Below, piece by piece: positions 1 through 8,344 of a stretch of DNA of 64,000 bases. The position numbers and the translations under genes are program-made. How positions within the stretch are numbered: the stretch's first letter is position 1; every line of letters begins with the position of its first letter. Below the pieces are notes generated by a model. That model was not told the origin of the DNA. It made no database searches and saw only the letters and a list, made by a program, of their open reading frames with translations. Source of the stretch: Bacteroides sp. CAG:770 (GTDB lineage Bacteria; Bacteroidota; Bacteroidia; Bacteroidales; UBA932); assembly GCA_000435075.1 (NCBI GenBank), contig FR890644.1, positions 42,354 to 106,353 on the forward strand. The letters are read 5' to 3'.

Positions 1-917
1 GTATGGATGGCATCCACAGGACAAACTGCCGTACATTCACCGCACAGAGTACAATCCACAGCCTTGACTGCACCGGCCCTGCAGCCAGCCACGTCAATGC
101 CATAAGGACAAGCCTTCGTACAAAGGCCGCAATGCGTACACTTGGAGTCGTTCTTCATGATATGGAGCACCTGAAGCCTAGGTTTTCCGCAGAGGATTTC
201 CAGCAGATAACCCACAACGCAGAACGCCGCAAGAAGAGCCCACCAAGGGACATTGACACCAATAGTTCCGAGCAGGTAATATGCAGCAGCAAGAACCACA
301 ATCCACACCCAGAACTTCAGAGAATTCGAAATTGCTCCGAGAGGACACAGATACTTGCACCAGAACATGTTGACCATGAAGCCGCAGAGAATCACAGCTG
401 CAACTGAAATCAATGACATCCAGAGAGTTATCTCGCCCTTGAATCCGGTGGCCACAGCATAGTAAGGGTCAAGGTTCTTGCAGAACAACTCGCTCGCAGT
501 AGCAGTAGAATAGAAAATCCAGAACAGAAGCACATACTTGATGACGCGGAGAACCTTGTCGGCAACAGTACCGTTCTTTACCACAATACCTCTCCAGCCG
601 ATAGTGTTGCGGAGTTTCATGAGAAGGTCCTGGACAGTTCCCAACGGGCAGAGATAACCGCAGAAAAGCTTGCTGAAAAGCACGACTGCAGCAGCCAGAA
701 CGATACCCATCACTATCTGCACCATGCTCATGCTGCATGGAAGTGAGCCTTTTACGAAGAATGTTGTCAATGCCTGAAGACCGCCCATAGGGCAATATGC
801 CTCAGGGTTTGCAGGATCCTTGCCCGGGATGAGCAGGAAAACTGCCAATGCGGCCAGAACACCCCACTGAAGGAGATATTTAGGCCAATTCCTTTTGATT
901 GTTGATTGTTTAGCCAT
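1..917 (-). CDS. NapH/YccM-like membrane polyferredoxin, 3' end beyond window
   Basis: At least 305 codons are visible; the C-terminus runs off the left edge. Several hydrophobic segments are seen (about residues 14-30, 64-81, 122-140, 165-182, 203-220, 224-241). Two CxxxCP motifs follow membrane segments (Cys86-Cys90-Pro, Cys187-Cys191-Pro), and two ferredoxin-type CxxCxxCxxxCP clusters sit at about 260-271 and 289-300. This is the architecture of NapH/NosR/YccM-type proteins, which pass electrons through the inner membrane by [4Fe-4S] clusters. An in-frame ATG also exists at 927-929; I chose the nearer one. It is the last visible gene of a minus-strand run led by a TonB-dependent receptor, suggesting redox handling of an imported metal or cofactor (inference). 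The electron partner is not visible. Confidence 0.8.
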   Translation of the reverse strand, partial: MAKQSTIKRNWPKYLLQWGVLAALAVFLLIPGKDPANPEAYCPMGGLQALTTFFVKGSLPCSMSMVQIVMGIVLAAAVVLFSKLFCGYLCPLGTVQDLLMKLRNTIGWRGIVVKNGTVADKVLRVIKYVLLFWIFYSTATASELFCKNLDPYYAVATGFKGEITLWMSLISVAAVILCGFMVNMFWCKYLCPLGAISNSLKFWVWIVVLAAAYYLLGTIGVNVPWWALLAAFCVVGYLLEILCGKPRLQVLHIMKNDSKCTHCGLCTKACPYGIDVAGCRAGAVKAVDCTLCGECTAVCPVDAIH

Positions 918-979
918 TAAGTTTAGCATTACAGAAGCCGCCATCACACGACAACGGCTTCCAGTGTTTATGTTATATA

Positions 980-2581
980 TTACTTGTTCTTCACACAACG
1001 CAGAGTCATACCGCATCCGCTGTGAACGAATGACATAGACAGACGTCCATCCTTATACTGGCTTCTGAATGTGGTCATCATGCCGAAATACTGGAGCGTA
1101 TTGAGTTTGGTAGGCTCCTTGGAATCATAATTCGCCTTGTTGAATGTAGAAGAAGCGAAATATGTGATGGCAGGACTGCCGGCCAGAGCCTCATCATTGG
1201 TATTGTCCGCATCAATAGCGTTCTTGAGATACTGTCCGGTCGCACCGAACTTGGTAACCTGACGATAACCTACAAGTTCCGGATTCCATCCAAGTTCCTT
1301 GGCTTTCTTCACTGAGCCATAACCGGCTGCGGTATCCCAGAGCAATGCATCATCCTTCGTTATGGCTGCCTCATCATTGACACCTTTTGCTGAATAACCG
1401 CAAAGAGCAATATACTCACTTCTGGTAGGAACATGCCATCCGTTAGGGCAGATACCCTGCTTGCCCTCGAACGAAGCGGCATTGTCCACAGTGATTTCCT
1501 CACCGAAAATAGCCTGATAATCATAGAGATAACCCTTCTTGCTTACAAACTCGGCATCGGTAGAAGGAGTAGGCACCTTATCAACGATGGTATAAGGAGC
1601 CCAAATGTGTGACTCCGCAGCAGGATCTGAAGAAACAGTGTATCCCTCAGGAACATAACGCATAGACTGAGACATCCATACTGAACCGTCTGACATCTTC
1701 ACTGTAGTATATTTCTCATTCTTGTAAATGAAATAACCGTCATATTCAGCAAAGTCAATGTAAGTAGGCACATCTCCGCCGATTTCACCGCCGTCACCCC
1801 AGTTCTCGATATTTCCGGAAATGGAAACCTTGATGTCTGAAGGCATAACCTTCACATTGATAGTATATTGGAGACCTTGCTTAAGTTCTGTAGAGACCAA
1901 CTTCTGAGTAAGTTCCTTCCCAGTAGATGTAGTTACAGAAAGTTCAAAAGCAACTGTCTGAGGAACAACGATGGCGCTGTAAAGTTCACCATCAGTAACC
2001 GCATGAGCCTTGACAGCCTCGACAGCAGCACCCTCAGAAACCGCAGCAGTCATATTGACAAGGTCAATGTCAGCAGTTGTCTTGGAGCCACGAAGTTCAA
2101 TAGAAGAAATACCGGACTGAGACTGGTTGTCCACAACAAGCGAAATCTTTGTCAACATGTGCTTGAAAGGCACCACAACGGCATTGACAGAAGGAGTAAC
2201 TTCCTCTTTCTTGCCGGCTATGAAATCCGACGCACCATAACCTGAAGTCTGGTCCGCAGCAACCTTGAATGTAGAAGGCGCACCCTCAGAGGCATAAGGA
2301 TAATATGCTGTCAATGTGGATGGTGTCAATGCCTCTGCATACCAGTTAAGTGTGCCTGAGAAAACATTGTCTGAATATGTAAGAAGCTGATTCTGTGCAT
2401 ACGCCACATCACCCTGCATGATGGTGACACCTACTTTGTCGCCATTCTCGAAATTGACATCGGTAACCTTGGTCATTACCGGAACAATCTTCACGAGTCC
2501 AGGAACAGGAGTCTCGATTCTTTCAGTCTGACAGCCGGCCAATACAGCCACAGCCGCAGCAAGTAAAATGACTTTTTTCAT
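980..2581 (-). CDS. lipoprotein: fimbrillin-like N-terminus fused to FISUMP domain
   Basis: 533 residues. The N-terminus is a lipoprotein signal with lipobox AGC (Cys17), so it should be lipidated and exported. Residues about 20-265 look like the fimbrillin-like (Mfa-like) family: alternating beta-rich text with the Y-x-N-Q-L-L-T-Y stretch and a K-H-M-L-T-K-I motif typical of that fold. Residues about 275-531 match the Fibrobacter succinogenes major paralogous (FISUMP) domain: WMSQSMRYVP, ICPNGWHVPT and the C-terminal GCGMTLRCVK are all recognisable. The FISUMP role is unknown; the N-terminal half suggests surface display. It lies 20 bp downstream of the DUF6850 barrel gene and is probably co-transcribed from the receptor promoter at about 8.2 kb. 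Confidence 0.78.
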   Translation of the reverse strand: MKKVILLAAAVAVLAGCQTERIETPVPGLVKIVPVMTKVTDVNFENGDKVGVTIMQGDVAYAQNQLLTYSDNVFSGTLNWYAEALTPSTLTAYYPYASEGAPSTFKVAADQTSGYGASDFIAGKKEEVTPSVNAVVVPFKHMLTKISLVVDNQSQSGISSIELRGSKTTADIDLVNMTAAVSEGAAVEAVKAHAVTDGELYSAIVVPQTVAFELSVTTSTGKELTQKLVSTELKQGLQYTINVKVMPSDIKVSISGNIENWGDGGEIGGDVPTYIDFAEYDGYFIYKNEKYTTVKMSDGSVWMSQSMRYVPEGYTVSSDPAAESHIWAPYTIVDKVPTPSTDAEFVSKKGYLYDYQAIFGEEITVDNAASFEGKQGICPNGWHVPTRSEYIALCGYSAKGVNDEAAITKDDALLWDTAAGYGSVKKAKELGWNPELVGYRQVTKFGATGQYLKNAIDADNTNDEALAGSPAITYFASSTFNKANYDSKEPTKLNTLQYFGMMTTFRSQYKDGRLSMSFVHSGCGMTLRCVKNK

Positions 2582-2601
2582 ATCATTAACGTATTTATGT
2601 T

Positions 2602-4128
2602 TTAAAAATTAAAGCCAATTGTCAATGCTTCCCTGTTTCTGATTCTTCCAGCAGAGAATCCCTCGACAATGTCAAATTTCTTCTTCAGACGCGAAACACC
2701 CTCATAAGAAGCCTCGAGATAAACACCTTTCCTGAAATTATATCTGACGGAAAGACATCCATTGACCTTCGCACAAGTCTCATACGCAGTCATTGCTGCC
2801 TCATACTCCGAAAGACGGAACGGCTCATCTGAAGCCTCGATTCCTTGGGATTTCCAGTGATATTCATCATCCTTACCCTTCGACACATTGGCATTGACCT
2901 TCAAGTCGAAACGTCCGAACTTCACGAGGATGGAGGCAAAGACATTGAAAACATCTGCCCTGCAAGTATTTATGAACGGATAAGTCATCGTGGAAACCTC
3001 ACGGTCCTGAGTCCAGCCAAGACCGGCATTGAAATACTCCCCTGAGTCGAGAAGAAGTTCCCACTCGGCACCGGCATTGATGCTCTGGCGAGTAAAGATG
3101 TTATTCGTGCCATACTTGCGGGTCGTGGTGACACCGTTCTCAGTAACGTCCTCCAGAACATTCTCGTCATTGTCCTGAGTCCTGATAGAATAGCGTCCTC
3201 TGAGATAATGGCTGTGCCCGTTGCCAGGAATCCTGTAGTCCATTTTCACGCCCATGGACCAGCCATCGAAGTTGTACCAGATTTTCTGCTTCTCACCTGT
3301 GCTTCCGTGACTTGCCAATGTCTCGATTTCGGCATAGAAGTTCCGCCACTGAATCTGCGCGGCGCCGCCGTTTGTCAGTTCCCTGGACGGAAAACCGATG
3401 ACTCCGGCTTCCTTGATGTGCAGGCCGGAATTGTCCCAGATATCCTGGACACCATACATAAGGCCCTTGTCAATGAAAGCGTAATATACTCCTGAAGTGA
3501 TTCCAAGTTCCTCAGCTGTAATCGTTTCCGAAGTCTTGGAGAAAACGTAGCTTGCACCCAATGCCAAGTCTCCGCGATGCCACATGATACTTGGAGCGAA
3601 AGTCATGTCCAAGAGAAAATTCGTATGACGCAGATCCTTACGCTTCGTATAGTTCTCAGCTGTAAAGTACAGTTTTCCTCCAAGTCGCCAACTGTCATTC
3701 AGATCAACGGCAATTCCTCCGAGGAAAGAATAGGTCTGTCTGGTCTTGCGGCCAGGAGTAAACTCGTAGATGTCCACCGGATAGTAACCGGGACGTGCCG
3801 ACATTGATCCACATGCCTTCTGGCTCTCTGCATTCCGGAAAGAAAATGCCCCGATCATGGAGAACTTCTTCAGATGGGTTATGGTACCGGCCTCGGCGCC
3901 TGCACTCCAGATAGTCTTAGGATCATTGACATCCCTGAAACCACCGCTGGTATAATCAGCTCCGAGTTCAGCGTAAGATACTGTCAATGAGTCTGTCCGC
4001 AATCCGTTGACGTTCCTGCCGGCATTCCAGAAATCCCTGCGTTCCACAATGTCGAATGTCTGCGCAAACAGTCCCGCAGACCAGAAAAGAAGGGCCGCAG
4101 CCACTGTTATTTTCAATGTCTTATTCAT
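2602..4128 (-). CDS. DUF6850-type outer-membrane beta-barrel protein
   Basis: The open frame extends to 4221, but the ATG at 4126-4128 gives a clean signal peptide (MNKTLKITVAAALLFWSAG, cleavage near LFA-QTF) and overlaps the upstream stop by a few bases, so I start there (508 aa). The mature part is rich in alternating aromatic/polar beta strands and ends in an aromatic F-N-F, as outer-membrane barrels do. In Bacteroidales such DUF6850 proteins sit beside DUF4876 lipoproteins and TonB receptors, exactly as here. Probable role: outer-membrane partner of the receptor; the substrate is unknown. Confidence 0.75.
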   Translation of the reverse strand: MNKTLKITVAAALLFWSAGLFAQTFDIVERRDFWNAGRNVNGLRTDSLTVSYAELGADYTSGGFRDVNDPKTIWSAGAEAGTITHLKKFSMIGAFSFRNAESQKACGSMSARPGYYPVDIYEFTPGRKTRQTYSFLGGIAVDLNDSWRLGGKLYFTAENYTKRKDLRHTNFLLDMTFAPSIMWHRGDLALGASYVFSKTSETITAEELGITSGVYYAFIDKGLMYGVQDIWDNSGLHIKEAGVIGFPSRELTNGGAAQIQWRNFYAEIETLASHGSTGEKQKIWYNFDGWSMGVKMDYRIPGNGHSHYLRGRYSIRTQDNDENVLEDVTENGVTTTRKYGTNNIFTRQSINAGAEWELLLDSGEYFNAGLGWTQDREVSTMTYPFINTCRADVFNVFASILVKFGRFDLKVNANVSKGKDDEYHWKSQGIEASDEPFRLSEYEAAMTAYETCAKVNGCLSVRYNFRKGVYLEASYEGVSRLKKKFDIVEGFSAGRIRNREALTIGFNF

Positions 4129-5350
4129 GGAGCGACTGTTTTTCACGTTCATAAAAATCATTGGTAGAGTTATTTGTATCGGCCAGGATTTCATATCCGA
4201 AAGTCTGGCTTGATGCTTCATCAGCCTTACGGAAAAGAGTATGTCCCTGGTATGAGCCGGAGAATTCTACCGCACCTGCATCAATGTCAGGACAGAGTCT
4301 CTTCTTGTTGGAACCGCCCTTAACGAACACCTCTACACCGTCAATCACCCAATCAATCGGGAGTTTGACAATGTTTTCGCTGGTCGAACCCGGCTTAGGA
4401 ATGACGTTTCCGGATTCAGCCACGAACTCTTTCATCGTAGTACCCTCAGGCGCCCTGAAAATTACGGTTGCAGGGGAATTGATAGAGAAAGTAAAGGCAT
4501 TGGCCTTTCCGGTCTTTATCACCACGTCCAGAATATGGTCCTGCCGGATGTTGTTGCCCGGCGCCGGATGGAAATTCGGATTCGGGAAGTATGTCGTGTT
4601 ATAACATACGAAATACTGCGAATTATTGAGATTCACCGAGTTAGGATACTTCGAATGATGATCTATCGCTCCGAAGACCACTATCACGGCATCTCCTCCA
4701 GGTTCCAGAGGGAATGCAGTGCCGTCCCCGCCTATCTGCCAGACAGCCTGAGAGAGAGGAATGAAATCAGGATAAATGGTCTCGCCGGTAGCAGGATCAG
4801 TCGTCACCCAAACATTGGTCCCGACAGAATTGGAAGGGTCGAGAGCACCGAAACACAATCCGTCAAGATACTGGACCTCAGAGGTATTGTTGTGCAGAAT
4901 CACGTAAGAATCACCCATATAGTTACCCTGCTCAGGATATTTCGTACAGCCTCCGCAATAGATTTCCTTGAAAACAATCTTTCCTGAACGGGAGTCCTTT
5001 ACGGGAAGTTTGACCTCCTTCACGCCTGCCTCTCCCAGAATGACCTTGTCGATGGCTCCGTTATACGAAACTCCATCATGGCTGTAACTAAAAGTCACTC
5101 TGTAACTTCCGGCAGGCAATTCCAGAACGGCCGTTCCATCCTCTCCGGTATTTTGGGAATACTTGTTGCCGAGATTCCTTTCTGTCACGGACACGGGAAC
5201 GCCAATTTTCTGCGCCTCGGGAAATCCTTCAGGATAAACCGGATCCACGACCAGACGATATAGTCCCCCGTCATACGGGTCCCCGGACTTGATGCTTACG
5301 CAAGAGGCCAAGGTCAATGCTGCAAATATCAGATATATAAATTTCTTCAT
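4121..5350 (-). CDS. DUF4876-family lipoprotein
   Basis: 409 residues with a lipoprotein signal (MKKFIYLIFAALTLASC, lipid Cys17). A carboxypeptidase-regulatory-like or prealbumin-like repeat covers about 30-110 (GEDGTAVLELPAGSYRVTF). The DUF4876 body follows with a striking CGGC at about 135-138 and a long beta-rich section. It starts 5 bp downstream of the TonB receptor stop and overlaps the next gene by 8 bp, so the three are almost certainly one transcript. Likely a surface-exposed or periplasmic substrate-capture partner of the receptor, analogous in position to SusD but unrelated in sequence. The CGGC pair could bind metal or form a disulfide (inference). Confidence 0.78.
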   Translation of the reverse strand: MKKFIYLIFAALTLASCVSIKSGDPYDGGLYRLVVDPVYPEGFPEAQKIGVPVSVTERNLGNKYSQNTGEDGTAVLELPAGSYRVTFSYSHDGVSYNGAIDKVILGEAGVKEVKLPVKDSRSGKIVFKEIYCGGCTKYPEQGNYMGDSYVILHNNTSEVQYLDGLCFGALDPSNSVGTNVWVTTDPATGETIYPDFIPLSQAVWQIGGDGTAFPLEPGGDAVIVVFGAIDHHSKYPNSVNLNNSQYFVCYNTTYFPNPNFHPAPGNNIRQDHILDVVIKTGKANAFTFSINSPATVIFRAPEGTTMKEFVAESGNVIPKPGSTSENIVKLPIDWVIDGVEVFVKGGSNKKRLCPDIDAGAVEFSGSYQGHTLFRKADEASSQTFGYEILADTNNSTNDFYEREKQSLHE

Positions 5351-5355
5351 AACTG

Positions 5356-8196
5356 TCAGAATTTAAGTCTGCAAGTAAGTCCATAATAGAATGCCGGAGT
5401 AAAGATCGCACTCACTCCCGTAGCCTTGGAGGTAACGTACATTCGCGAATTCGTAAAGTTGTTCGCGAAGAATGAAAGCGAGACATGGTCTCCGATTTCC
5501 TTTGTAACACTCAGATTGGCAGAAAGATATGCTCCATAGCCATCCTGAGAGAAAGTATATGCGTTACCTGACTTTATGATGAGGTTCGCAAAAGCCGGAT
5601 CGGAAGCCTCCTTGTCCGTAAAGTCATGAACATCGCCATTCTCATCCATATACTTCACAGGACGTATAGCCGTGTAATTATTTGAATCATAGATACTTCC
5701 GCCTATCGATTCCACTCCGTCAGCATTGACATTATACGCATACTCCTTGCCTTTATATCTCGACAGGTTGCGGAAGCGGCTCAGAAGAGACATTTCCAGA
5801 CGGCAGGTGATGACAATTCTCGCCTCCGGAATATGGGTTATGGCCGTCAGGTTCGCGTTCAGGGAATGGGACTCTTTGCCGTTGAAAGTTCCTGATTCTC
5901 CGCCATTTGCATAAATACCTACATACTGGTAAGACCTATTTGACAACGACGTATGAGACCATCCTGTCCTATAGGTCCAGTTAAGGGTATTGTCAATGTA
6001 GTGAGTGTATGCATAATTGGCATCCAGTCTGAACTTGGTCCTTATCGGAGCAATTTCCGGGAAGTCAACTATAAGTTCGGCCCCGGTCCTGTAGATGTCA
6101 TCTCCATTTCCAGGCATCTGTGACTCGAAGAACGTCTTGTCGGTCACCTTGGTAGCCATCGGTGTCCAGAACTCCTCGTTGCCGCCTCTCATGTAAACCT
6201 GGCCGGTCTGACTATCGACACGTATCTCAGGATTGTCCGGGACCGTATAGCCGGAAGGAACGGACATGATGTTGTAGGAGAACGGAGTGTAGATGTTCTG
6301 GTAGGTATATGGATTCTTTGTCTTGTTGAAGAATCCTACGAGAGAAACGGATGTGCGCAGGAAGTATGCTTCAATGCCAAACTCTGCATTATAGTTCTTC
6401 TGCCATTTCAGATTTTCATTGAAAAGCATCTTATATGGCTGAGTATAATACACATACGAAGAAGAGTCGCCATGAGAGAATCCGAAAGTCTGAATATCGC
6501 GGTACTTCTGCACAGGATAGAGGATATAGAATGAAGGCAGTTTTTCGCTCACTCCCCAGCCGCCACGGATGGACAGGTTGTCGGAAATCTTCCACTTTGC
6601 ATTGAACCTTGGAGAAAGACTGCTTACGTTCTTGTAATCGGTATCTTTCACGAATAGGTTTTCAAGACGGAGACCGGCAGAAATCTGAAGTGAGGTTTTT
6701 CCTATCGGGAATGTGAAGTCCTCTTCGATGTATGCTGCCACGTTGTGCATGAAAGGATACTGGCTGTAAGGCCTTGGTCTATATCCATTTGCAGCAACTG
6801 AAGGGTCCTTGTAATACTCACCTTCCCCGACATTTCCATTAGCTTTCCACTGCACGCCGGCCTTCAGTTTGCTCAGCCTCTTGCCGGATTTTTTGAACCA
6901 CTCGTATTTCAGGGAAGCCGCATAGTCAAGTTCCTTGGAGTCAATGACTTTGTCAGAGAAATAGCTTACCGGAAGCCTGTCGGCAAGATAGTATCCGGCA
7001 AGTTCCGAATGTACGGCAGGCAAAATCGATGCTGAAGAGCCATAAGCGTGATCCTGCGAACGGTTGTCGTTGTAATTCACAGATGCATCCAGTTTCAGGT
7101 TCGTGATCCAAGACTTGCGCAGAAGCCATGTAAGAGATGTATTCGCTCTTAACACATTGTCTCTCACCTTACTCCATGTCCCCTTATACGCATCAGGATC
7201 ATTCTCGGTATTCATTCCGCCGATGTTTCCGGTGGCACCGGCTTCGAATTTCAACACACTCTTGAAAGTGTTGCTGTAAGATGCTGAAAATCCGCGCCTT
7301 GTGTAAGAAGTATATGGAGATGAAAGTTTCTGTGTCGCACGAGTCCATTCAGCACTGACATTGAGGACTCCCCTATTTTTCATAAGGTCAATGCCTTTGG
7401 ACGCAGATGCCTGATAGGTTCTTGGATTTACGGCGAAAGTTATATTCCACGGAGTAAGTCCCTTACGGGTGTTGATTCTTACCATTCCGCTGTTTAGGTC
7501 TCCGTATTCAGCTGAAGGAACGCCAGTTATGACTTCGATGGACTGGACGTTCTCTGTAGAGATGTTTCTGGTTCCGGTTCCTGACATTGACCCGAAAGAA
7601 GCATTGTTTCCGACCCTTACACCATCGACTTCCAGCGCAGTTCCGAATGCGGCATTTCCGGCAGCGAGGCCTCCTGAGCGCAACGACACCGCATTGTCTG
7701 TCGTAAGGTCCGGATTTACGGTTTTTCCGCCCGGAAGAAGGGCGCTGATATCTGTAACATTGGACATTTGGAGATGGTTCAATGCATTCGCACCGAACTT
7801 CAGTGATGTGTTCATGCCCTCCTTGTCCCGCTCGGCCGTAACCACTACGCTATTGAGAGCCAATGTATTCTGATCCAGTTTGATAGTGAGGTTAGGAATG
7901 TCTTTCTTTACAACGAATGAGAGTCGCTTATCTACAAAGCCAAGACAAGAGAACTGCACTGCATAGTCGCCAGGTCTGATATCCGGCAGAAAGAATGTTC
8001 CATTTTCATCAGATATGGCCCAAATACCGGTATCTTCCACATTGACAGCGGCACCTATCACAGGTTCGCCAGTCTTGGCATCTACGACCTTTCCTGAAAT
8101 ACTGAAAAGCGCCCTGTTTTGCTGGGCGGTCATGACATCTGCAGAAACAAGCAAGAGTATCATGAGCAGAAATTGCCTAAATTGTTTCATCTGCAT
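5356..8196 (-). CDS. TonB-dependent outer-membrane receptor with carboxypeptidase-regulatory-like domain
   Basis: 946 residues. A signal peptide (1-24, ending DVMTA-Q) is followed by a CarboxypepD_reg-like domain (about 30-115, SGKVVDAKTGEPVIGAAVNV), a plug (about 120-240, SVVVTAERDKEG through VQSIEVITGVPSAEYGDLNSG) and a 22-strand-type barrel ending in an aromatic C-terminus (CRLKF). It lacks a SusD partner and is shorter than typical SusC proteins, so it is a general TonB-dependent transporter of unknown substrate. It heads a minus-strand run with DUF4876, DUF6850, fimbrillin/FISUMP and polyferredoxin genes. The start ATG lies 18 bp from a good -7 box. An energising TonB homologue is at 23420. 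Confidence 0.9.
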   Translation of the reverse strand: MQMKQFRQFLLMILLLVSADVMTAQQNRALFSISGKVVDAKTGEPVIGAAVNVEDTGIWAISDENGTFFLPDIRPGDYAVQFSCLGFVDKRLSFVVKKDIPNLTIKLDQNTLALNSVVVTAERDKEGMNTSLKFGANALNHLQMSNVTDISALLPGGKTVNPDLTTDNAVSLRSGGLAAGNAAFGTALEVDGVRVGNNASFGSMSGTGTRNISTENVQSIEVITGVPSAEYGDLNSGMVRINTRKGLTPWNITFAVNPRTYQASASKGIDLMKNRGVLNVSAEWTRATQKLSSPYTSYTRRGFSASYSNTFKSVLKFEAGATGNIGGMNTENDPDAYKGTWSKVRDNVLRANTSLTWLLRKSWITNLKLDASVNYNDNRSQDHAYGSSASILPAVHSELAGYYLADRLPVSYFSDKVIDSKELDYAASLKYEWFKKSGKRLSKLKAGVQWKANGNVGEGEYYKDPSVAANGYRPRPYSQYPFMHNVAAYIEEDFTFPIGKTSLQISAGLRLENLFVKDTDYKNVSSLSPRFNAKWKISDNLSIRGGWGVSEKLPSFYILYPVQKYRDIQTFGFSHGDSSSYVYYTQPYKMLFNENLKWQKNYNAEFGIEAYFLRTSVSLVGFFNKTKNPYTYQNIYTPFSYNIMSVPSGYTVPDNPEIRVDSQTGQVYMRGGNEEFWTPMATKVTDKTFFESQMPGNGDDIYRTGAELIVDFPEIAPIRTKFRLDANYAYTHYIDNTLNWTYRTGWSHTSLSNRSYQYVGIYANGGESGTFNGKESHSLNANLTAITHIPEARIVITCRLEMSLLSRFRNLSRYKGKEYAYNVNADGVESIGGSIYDSNNYTAIRPVKYMDENGDVHDFTDKEASDPAFANLIIKSGNAYTFSQDGYGAYLSANLSVTKEIGDHVSLSFFANNFTNSRMYVTSKATGVSAIFTPAFYYGLTCRLKF

Positions 8197-8214
8197 CTTC
8201 TATTTGCATCTTCA

Positions 8215-8222
8215 CAAATATA
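8215..8222 (-). promoter_or_regulatory. putative -7 box of the TonB-receptor operon
   Basis: On the minus strand this reads TATATTTG, an exact match to the Bacteroidota -7 consensus TAnnTTTG, placed about 18 bp before the receptor ATG. I see no TTTG at the ideal 19-21 bp upstream spacing. Confidence 0.5.
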
Positions 8223-8268
8223 ACGAATGTATTTGGAAATCCGCCTCACAAATACCACGAATTTTTCG

Positions 8269-8276
8269 TAAATTTG
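8269..8276 (+). promoter_or_regulatory. putative -7 box upstream of dnaE
   Basis: TAAATTTG matches TAnnTTTG and would start transcription near 8283, about 60 bp before the dnaE ATG. The divergent receptor promoter lies 50 bp away, so the two promoters share one intergenic region. Confidence 0.45.
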
Positions 8277-8344
8277 TATGTTTTGCCGCCTGTCCTACAA
8301 AGGAAAACGGCACTAATTTATAATCGCCTTAAAATCAGCATAAA

